Shown here piece after piece: positions 1 to 3,482 of a stretch of 5,384 bases of DNA. A program made the translations under genes and the position numbers. This stretch comes from an uncultured Campylobacter sp. GTDB taxonomy: Bacteria; Campylobacterota; Campylobacteria; Campylobacterales; Campylobacteraceae. Positions within the stretch are counted from its first letter, which is position 1, and each line of letters starts with the position of its first letter. Where the stretch lies: assembly GCA_938046705.1 (NCBI GenBank), contig CALIWP010000173.1, positions 1 through 5,384 on the forward strand, written 5' to 3'. The notes under the pieces are model-generated. The model saw only the letters and a list, made by a program, of their open reading frames with translations. It was not told the DNA's origin and searched no databases.

Positions 1-15
1 TGTAAATCTTATTTC

Positions 16-70
16 GTATCGCAGGTCAAATTTAAGACTAAATTCGAGAATTCGGCTTGCGATACTTTTA
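16..70 (+). terminator. possible Rho-independent terminator of an upstream gene
   Basis: GTATCGCA (16-23) is perfectly complementary to TGCGATAC (58-65). The stem can continue inward four more pairs (24-27 with 54-57) if two G-T wobbles are allowed. A smaller AATTC/GAATT hairpin (41-52) sits in the 26-nt loop. The right arm is followed by CTTTT (65-69). This fits a terminator for a rightward gene lying outside the window, but the loop is long and the T run is short, so the call is tentative. Confidence 0.35.
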
Positions 71-100
71 AATTTAAAGCATAAAATTTACCAAATTTCA

Positions 101-131
101 AAATCAAATTTTGCCGGATAAAATTTGATTT
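101..131. repeat. perfect 12-bp inverted repeat, AT-rich hairpin
   Basis: AAATCAAATTTT (101-112) and AAAATTTGATTT (120-131) are exact reverse complements separated by a 7-nt loop, GCCGGAT. Each arm contains the AAATTT word. The element ends about 30 bp before the -10 box of tag, so it could be a bidirectional terminator, an operator, or simply a product of the local AAATTT excess. The stem has only two GC pairs and no clear T tract follows, so function is unassigned. Confidence 0.55.
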
Positions 132-158
132 CACATCATCTTTCTTAACCCAAATTTC

Positions 159-166
159 GCTACAAT
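159..166 (+). promoter_or_regulatory. candidate sigma70 -10 box for tag
   Basis: GCTACAAT (159-166) contains the hexamer TACAAT (161-166) in an AT-rich stretch. Campylobacter promoters typically depend on a strong -10 element with little -35 conservation, and this resembles them. Transcription would begin near 173-175, leaving a short leader of about 25 nt before the TTG start of tag. Confidence 0.5.
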
Positions 167-188
167 CTCTCAAATTTTATCAAAGCTA

Positions 189-193
189 GGAGC
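189..193 (+). promoter_or_regulatory. ribosome binding site that fixes the TTG start of tag
   Basis: AGGAG lies 5 nt upstream of the TTG at 199-201. It supports the non-ATG start, which leaves ten residues before the first conserved cysteine of the glycosylase. Confidence 0.65.
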
Positions 194-198
194 TAAAT

Positions 199-801
199 TT
201 GCAAAATACTCAAAAACCCAAATTCCGCTGCGACTGGGCGGAGAAAAGCGATCTGGAGCGCGTATATCACGACCTGGAGTGGGGCAGGGTCATTAAAGAT
301 GATGCGAAATTTTTCGAGCTTATAATTTTAGAGGGCTTTCAGGCGGGCATCTCGTGGCATGCGGTGCTGCTTAAGCGCGAGGCGATGCGAGCGGCGTTTG
401 ACGGATTTGACGCGCGTAAAATTTCGCTCTACGGCGAGGAACATACGGCAAAATTTATGCAAAATCCAGCACTCATCAGAAACCGCCTTAAGCTAAACTC
501 TCTCGCCGCAAATGCCCGCGCATTTCTCGCCGTCGCAAGCGAGTTTGGCAGCTTTTACGACTATCTTTGGGGCTATCTTTTGCCTAAATTTGATCCAAAA
601 TTTGACGGTAAGCCCATCGTAAATCACTATGAAAACATCAAGCAGATCCCCGCTACCACGCCGCTTGCAGAGTTCATCGCAAAAGAGATGAAAAAGCGCG
701 GATTTAAATTTCTAGGACCCACGAGCGTCTATGCGTTTTTGCAAAGCGCGGGCGTCGTGGACGATCATCTGGACGCCTGCTTTTGCAAAGGAGGCAAGTG
801 A
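199..801 (+). CDS. tag: DNA-3-methyladenine glycosylase I (Tag)
   Basis: This 200-residue enzyme removes 3-methyladenine from alkylated DNA as the first step of cytoplasmic base-excision repair. By recalled alignment with E. coli Tag, the expected residues are present: zinc ligands Cys11, His24, His190 and Cys194; pocket residues Tyr23, Glu45 and Trp53 (in YHDLEWG and LEGFQAGISW); and the C-terminal block KKRGFKFLGPTSVYAFLQ (165-182) followed by VDDH. It starts with TTG behind AGGAG. Its stop overlaps the ATG of the next gene by one base, so the two are probably translated together. One oddity is the loop PKFDPKFDG (129-137), which comes from a 12-bp tandem repeat and looks inserted compared with the usual W-x-F-V-DGKPIVN region of the family. 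No catalytic residue is missing, and I am confident of the assignment. Confidence 0.95.
   Translation: MQNTQKPKFRCDWAEKSDLERVYHDLEWGRVIKDDAKFFELIILEGFQAGISWHAVLLKREAMRAAFDGFDARKISLYGEEHTAKFMQNPALIRNRLKLNSLAANARAFLAVASEFGSFYDYLWGYLLPKFDPKFDGKPIVNHYENIKQIPATTPLAEFIAKEMKKRGFKFLGPTSVYAFLQSAGVVDDHLDACFCKGGK
586..609 (+). repeat. two tandem 12-bp units inside tag
   Basis: AAATTTGATCCA (586-597) is followed directly by AAATTTGACGGT (598-609). The units share their first eight bases and stay in frame, encoding KFDP then KFDG (residues 130-137). The second unit runs into the conserved DGKPIVN segment, so the extra copy probably lengthens a surface loop. Confidence 0.6.
787..794 (+). promoter_or_regulatory. 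strong ribosome binding site inside the end of tag
   Basis: AAAGGAGG is a full anti-16S match ending 6 nt before the ATG at 801-803. It decides the start of the next gene in favour of this ATG over the upstream in-frame TTG at 783. Confidence 0.85.
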
Positions 802-1157
802 TGCTCGCACGGAAGCGAGTTTTTAGCTACATCGAGGAGAAATTCGGCACTCAGGGCGAGCGGATATTTGACAAGCATCCTGAATTTGCCGTGTTTCGCC
901 ACGCAAAAAACCAAAAATGGTTCGCCGTTTTTATGCGCGTGGACGGCGGCAAATTTGGGCTTAAAAGCGCAGAGGCGCTAGAGATACTAAATCTAAAATG
1001 CAAGCCCGATCTGGCGGCGATTTTGCGCGACGGCGATCAAATTTTGCCCGCTTATCATATGAATAAAAAGCACTGGATCAGCGTAAATTTAAGCTCCAAA
1101 ATCGCGCCAGGGCAAGTGGAGGATCTGATCGACCTTAGCTTTGAGCTGACGCGATAA
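801..1157 (+). CDS. MmcQ/YjbR family protein (DUF419)
   Basis: This 118-residue cytoplasmic protein belongs to the MmcQ/YjbR family, small proteins with a double-wing fold related to DNA-binding domains and without an established biochemical role. Family marks seen are a start-proximal helix (1-15), FAVFMRVDGGKFGLKS (41-56), the block LNLKCKPD (63-70), the signature AYHMNKKHW (84-92) and a closing helix LIDLSFEL (109-116). Length matches the family norm of about 110-130. The ATG at 801 overlaps the TGA of tag and has a near-perfect Shine-Dalgarno, so both are likely one transcript from the promoter before tag. Neighbouring a DNA glycosylase, together with the fold, hints at a DNA-related job, but this is only inference. 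No signal peptide or membrane segment is visible. Confidence 0.88.
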   Translation: MLARKRVFSYIEEKFGTQGERIFDKHPEFAVFRHAKNQKWFAVFMRVDGGKFGLKSAEALEILNLKCKPDLAAILRDGDQILPAYHMNKKHWISVNLSSKIAPGQVEDLIDLSFELTR

Positions 1158-1223
1158 AACGCTGGTTGCGAACTACTCGTTTCAATGCCAAATTTGACGA
1201 CTGGGAAGCGTATTAAGCGCCAA

Positions 1224-1254
1224 TTGACAGATGCGTAAAATCTCCTAATTTTAC
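1224..1254 (+). promoter_or_regulatory. promoter-like boxes overlapped by an inverted repeat
   Basis: TTGACA (1224-1229) is a perfect -35 hexamer. TAATTT (1246-1251) sits 16 bp further on as a weak -10. The exact inverted repeat GTAAAAT (1235-1241) / ATTTTAC (1248-1254), with a 6-nt spacer, covers the gap and the -10 box, as an operator might. Campylobacter promoters rarely need a -35, so this may be chance. Confidence 0.25.
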
Positions 1255-1315
1255 CGACGATTCTCTAGCTTACTTTACGTGCGCCTCTTTACGCTTGCGG
1301 CCCTATGTAAAGCCT

Positions 1316-1377
1316 GCTAAAATCCGCATAAATTTCATCTTTTCAGCATCTCAAAATTTCATTTTCGCTAAAATCCG
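1316..1377 (+). repeat. 11-bp direct repeat with -10-like TAAAAT boxes
   Basis: GCTAAAATCCG occurs exactly at 1316-1326 and 1367-1377, 51 bp apart. Each copy is followed by an AAATTT word (about 1330 and 1384). TAAAAT after GC resembles the extended -10 boxes of Campylobacter, so the copies could be tandem promoters or a remnant of a local duplication. Confidence 0.4.
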
Positions 1378-1477
1378 GCTAATAAATTTAAGTAAAAATC
1401 GTGCAAACTTTGAGCATGGCCAGCAGCACCCAATAGCGCAGAGCGGTATTGCAGCGAACGATGCAAAGAGTCTTGAA

Positions 1478-1499
1478 ATTTTGCAAAATAGTGCAAAAT
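1478..1499. repeat. 12-bp perfect palindrome with a tandem half-site
   Basis: ATTTTGCAAAAT (1478-1489) is self-complementary over all 12 bases. Its right half TGCAAAAT (1482-1489) is repeated exactly 10 bp later at 1492-1499, one helical turn away. This arrangement is common in binding sites for dimeric regulators, but no regulator can be named. Confidence 0.4.
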
Positions 1500-1641
1500 G
1501 AATTTAGCGGCTAATATGCGAAGAGATTTATTTGTGCAAGACGGCCGGATAAATAACAAGCGGGCGAGCAAATACGAAAAATAACGAACGCCACAATAGA
1601 GCAAATGGCTACGACGTTGACTGCTTCATGGGCGACGTAAA

Positions 1642-1668
1642 TATAAATACTTTAAGAATTTACAAGGA
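1642..1668 (+). promoter_or_regulatory. candidate murC promoter -10 and ribosome binding site
   Basis: TATAAA (1642-1647) is the best -10-like box close to murC and would give a leader of about 20 nt. AAGGA (1664-1668) lies 6 nt before the GTG at 1675 and supports initiation there, which includes the unusual N-terminal tail in the protein. Confidence 0.4.
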
Positions 1669-1674
1669 AAACGA

Positions 1675-3138
1675 GTGGAAAATTTAAAACAAGGAAATTT
1701 TAACCAAGCAAGCGGGCTTCACCGCACGTTAGAGGCGAGCGGGGCGTCAAATTTGGGTCGCGAAAATTTAGCGCAGTCAAATTTAAACGAACAAGCGGAT
1801 AGCGTGGATGAAATAAAGCGCGCAAAGGAGCGTAAAAAGGTCCATTTTATCGGTATCGGCGGCATCGGCATCTCGGCGATCGCGCGCTTTTTGCACGAAA
1901 AGGGTTTCATAATCAGCGGTAGCGACATCAAGGAAAGCCCGACCACGCGCGAGCTAGCTGCGCAGGGTATCGACGTCATCACGCCGCATAGTAAGGCCGC
2001 GATAAAGGATCAGGACTTCGTCATCTACTCGGCCGCGATAAAGCCTGATAACATCGAGCTTGTCGAAGCGCGCAGCAAAGGATTGCACTGCCTATCGCGC
2101 AAAGAGGCGCTGCCGATGGTGCTTGAGGGCAAGCGCGTGTTTTCGGTAGCGGGCGCGCACGGCAAAAGCACGACCTCTGCTATGCTCTCTAGTCTCGTGG
2201 AGGGCTCGGTCATTATCGGCGCGATCAGTAAGCAGTTTGGCTCAAATATGAAATACGAGCCCTGCGACAACGTTATTTTCGAAGCCGACGAGAGCGATAG
2301 TAGTTTTCTCAACTCAAACCCGTATCTAGCCGTCGTGACCAACGCCGAGCCCGAGCACATGGAGCACTACGGCTATGATTTGGAGAAATTTCACGCGGCG
2401 TATCGCGGATTTTTGGAGCGAGCCAAGGTGCGCGTGATAAACGCCGAGGACGAGTTTTTGGGCACGCTAAAGCTCGACGCCGTGCGCCTTTATCCGAGCA
2501 CCGATATCACCGAGCTTAGTATGATCGTGCGCGATTTCGTGCCTTATACCGCGTTTAATCTAAAAAATTTAGGCAAATTTGAAGTGCTGGGCATGGGCGA
2601 GCATATCGCCGTGGACGCGTCGCTTGCGATCTTGGCCGCGCTAAATGAAACCTCTCTAGCGCAAATTAGGCAAAATTTGCTAAATTTTAAAGGTATCAAA
2701 AAGCGCTTCGATATCCTAATCGCAAGCAGGAAATTCGTACTCATCGACGACTACGCACACCACCCAACCGAGATCAAGGCTACTTTACAATCGGTCTTTG
2801 AGTATGCCAAGCTGCTGGGCATCACCAAGATCACGGCGATCTTTCAGCCGCATAGATTTACGCGCCTAAGCGCAAATTTAGAGGCCTTTAAGGAGTGTTT
2901 TGAGGGCATAGACGAGCTAGTTATCCTACCTGTTTATGCAGCGGGCGAGGCGTCCATAGATATAAATTTAAAAGAGGAGTTTAAACGCTACAATCCCGTG
3001 ATGACGCAAAAAGTCGCGCGCGAGGGCGAGGGGATAGTCTTTACGGACGAGTTTGGCGTGAAAAACCTGCTCGATGACGGCCTAGTGATCGGCTTTGGCG
3101 CGGGCGACATCACATATCAGCTGCGAGGCGACGCATGA
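1675..3138 (+). CDS. murC: UDP-N-acetylmuramate--L-alanine ligase (MurC)
   Basis: MurC is the cytoplasmic ATP-dependent ligase that adds L-alanine to UDP-N-acetylmuramic acid, the first amino acid of the peptidoglycan stem. Seen in order: the glycine-rich nucleotide loop FIGIGGIGIS (58-67), the ATP loop AGAHGKSTT (159-167), the metal-binding block EADESDSSF (203-211), NAEPEHMEHY (223-232) with the conserved histidine region, and the C-terminal domain with DDYAHHPTEI (358-367) and QPHRFTR (391-397). The core, from residue 54 on, has normal family length. Residues 1-53 are extra: a hydrophilic N/E/Q/A-rich tail with x-N-[LF]-x-x pentapeptides. The GTG at 1675 has AAGGA at good spacing and an in-frame stop at 1618-1620, so it is the best start. 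An in-frame GTG at 1804 lacks a Shine-Dalgarno. The gene overlaps the next by ATGA, indicating coupling. The enzyme call is certain; the start is less so. Confidence 0.96.
   Translation: MENLKQGNFNQASGLHRTLEASGASNLGRENLAQSNLNEQADSVDEIKRAKERKKVHFIGIGGIGISAIARFLHEKGFIISGSDIKESPTTRELAAQGIDVITPHSKAAIKDQDFVIYSAAIKPDNIELVEARSKGLHCLSRKEALPMVLEGKRVFSVAGAHGKSTTSAMLSSLVEGSVIIGAISKQFGSNMKYEPCDNVIFEADESDSSFLNSNPYLAVVTNAEPEHMEHYGYDLEKFHAAYRGFLERAKVRVINAEDEFLGTLKLDAVRLYPSTDITELSMIVRDFVPYTAFNLKNLGKFEVLGMGEHIAVDASLAILAALNETSLAQIRQNLLNFKGIKKRFDILIASRKFVLIDDYAHHPTEIKATLQSVFEYAKLLGITKITAIFQPHRFTRLSANLEAFKECFEGIDELVILPVYAAGEASIDINLKEEFKRYNPVMTQKVAREGEGIVFTDEFGVKNLLDDGLVIGFGAGDITYQLRGDA
1680..1784 (+). repeat. 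degenerate 15-bp repeats in the murC 5' extension
   Basis: AAATTT occurs at 1680, 1695, 1749, 1764 and 1779. Spacing is exactly 15 bp within the first pair and within the last trio. All five are in the same codon phase and encode ENLKQ-GNFNQ (residues 2-11) and SNLGR-ENLAQ-SNLNE (25-39). The nine-base word GTCAAATTT recurs at 1746 and 1776. The hexamer then disappears for about 600 bp, up to 2386, inside the conserved enzyme. Confidence 0.6.
1824..1830 (+). promoter_or_regulatory. Shine-Dalgarno-like AAAGGAG with no start codon after it
   Basis: AAAGGAG sits directly before the conserved MurC core. A start at 1837-1839 (now AAG, Lys55) would be 6 nt away and would give the usual short family N-terminus ahead of VHFIGIGG. 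No ATG, GTG or TTG follows in frame at usable distance, so this may be a relic of the ancestral start, or chance from the codons AAG-GAG. Confidence 0.35.
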
Positions 3139-3482
3139 GGGTCATAATCGTACTTTTAGGCGTGCTTGCCGCGATCGCGATATTTAGCGTGAGCGACGAG
3201 AAGCTAAGCAAAAAGGCGAAATTTATCATCACTTTTTCGGTGATTTTTGTCGCGGCGGCGCTGTACTTTTACGAGACCAGACTGGAAAGCGAGCAGGGTA
3301 AAAGGCTGGAGCTAGTCGCGCTTTTTAATCAAGGCAAAACCCTAAAATGCGGAAATTTTGACGTAAATAACACTAAATTTAATTATGAGTTCGGTACGTC
3401 ATCTTTCGTCGCAAAACGCGCGGCAAAGGAGCTAAATAGCGTCAAGATCGCGCTTGATGGTTGCGAATTTAAAGGCGAATAA
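3135..3482 (+). CDS. small two-helix membrane protein, Cj1053c-like
   Basis: This 115-residue protein has no function I can name. Two hydrophobic segments are visible: residues 3-19 (VIIVLLGVLAAIAIFSV) and 30-46 (FIITFSVIFVAAALYFY), joined by a short lysine-rich loop (21-29). The remaining 69 residues are soluble and include two cysteines, Cys72 and Cys110. If the lysine loop is cytoplasmic, as the positive-inside rule suggests, the tail would be periplasmic and the cysteines could form a disulfide. The ATG overlaps the murC stop as ATGA, which points to coupled translation. The place between murC and mutS2 matches my recollection of Cj1053c in C. jejuni, annotated only as an integral membrane protein. 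A role near cell-wall synthesis is possible but is context-based guesswork. Confidence 0.8.
   Translation: MRVIIVLLGVLAAIAIFSVSDEKLSKKAKFIITFSVIFVAAALYFYETRLESEQGKRLELVALFNQGKTLKCGNFDVNNTKFNYEFGTSSFVAKRAAKELNSVKIALDGCEFKGE
3471..3475 (+). promoter_or_regulatory. ribosome binding site for the TTG start of mutS2
   Basis: AAAGG lies in the last codons of the membrane-protein gene, 7 nt before the TTG at 3483, which itself directly follows the TAA at 3480-3482. Termination and restart by the same ribosome is likely. Confidence 0.5.

Larger units (their letters stand above)
1158..1674. other. 517-bp intergenic region without a convincing gene
   Basis: All frames on both strands are broken by stops or give short products without recognisable domains. 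The longest are 68 codons on plus (1295-1501) and 78 codons on minus (1368-1604), both from TTG starts and neither family-like. No tRNA, and no GC-rich stem followed by a T run, was found, so no terminator can be placed behind the MmcQ/YjbR gene. The region contains an inverted repeat with promoter-like boxes (1224-1254), a direct repeat around TAAAAT boxes (1316-1377), a 12-bp palindrome with a tandem half-site (1478-1499) and the likely murC promoter (1642-1647). It may contain a regulatory RNA or decayed coding DNA, but neither can be shown from sequence alone. Confidence 0.6.

Noticed and set aside
783..800. Six-residue upstream extension of the MmcQ/YjbR gene from TTG at 783
   Set aside because: The AAAGGAGG at 787-794 would lie inside the extension, and it is ideally spaced for the ATG at 801.
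1142..1215. Frame after the MmcQ/YjbR gene ending NAKFDDWEAY
   Set aside because: No start codon with a ribosome site, about 23 codons only; probably chance.
1295..1501. 68-codon plus-strand frame in the gap
   Set aside because: TTG start without Shine-Dalgarno, product biased by AT-rich repeats, no family resemblance.
1368..1604. 78-codon minus-strand frame in the gap
   Set aside because: TTG start, no ribosome site, unrecognisable product; opposite to all neighbours.
1553..1687. Short open frame running into murC, ending in TLRIYKENEWKI
   Set aside because: It looks mildly protein-like and could be a gene remnant, but it has no clear start or homologue that I can name and overlaps the murC start.
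1719..2744. Three minus-strand frames opposite murC
   Set aside because: They are serine- and alanine-rich mirror frames of a strongly conserved gene with no independent signals.
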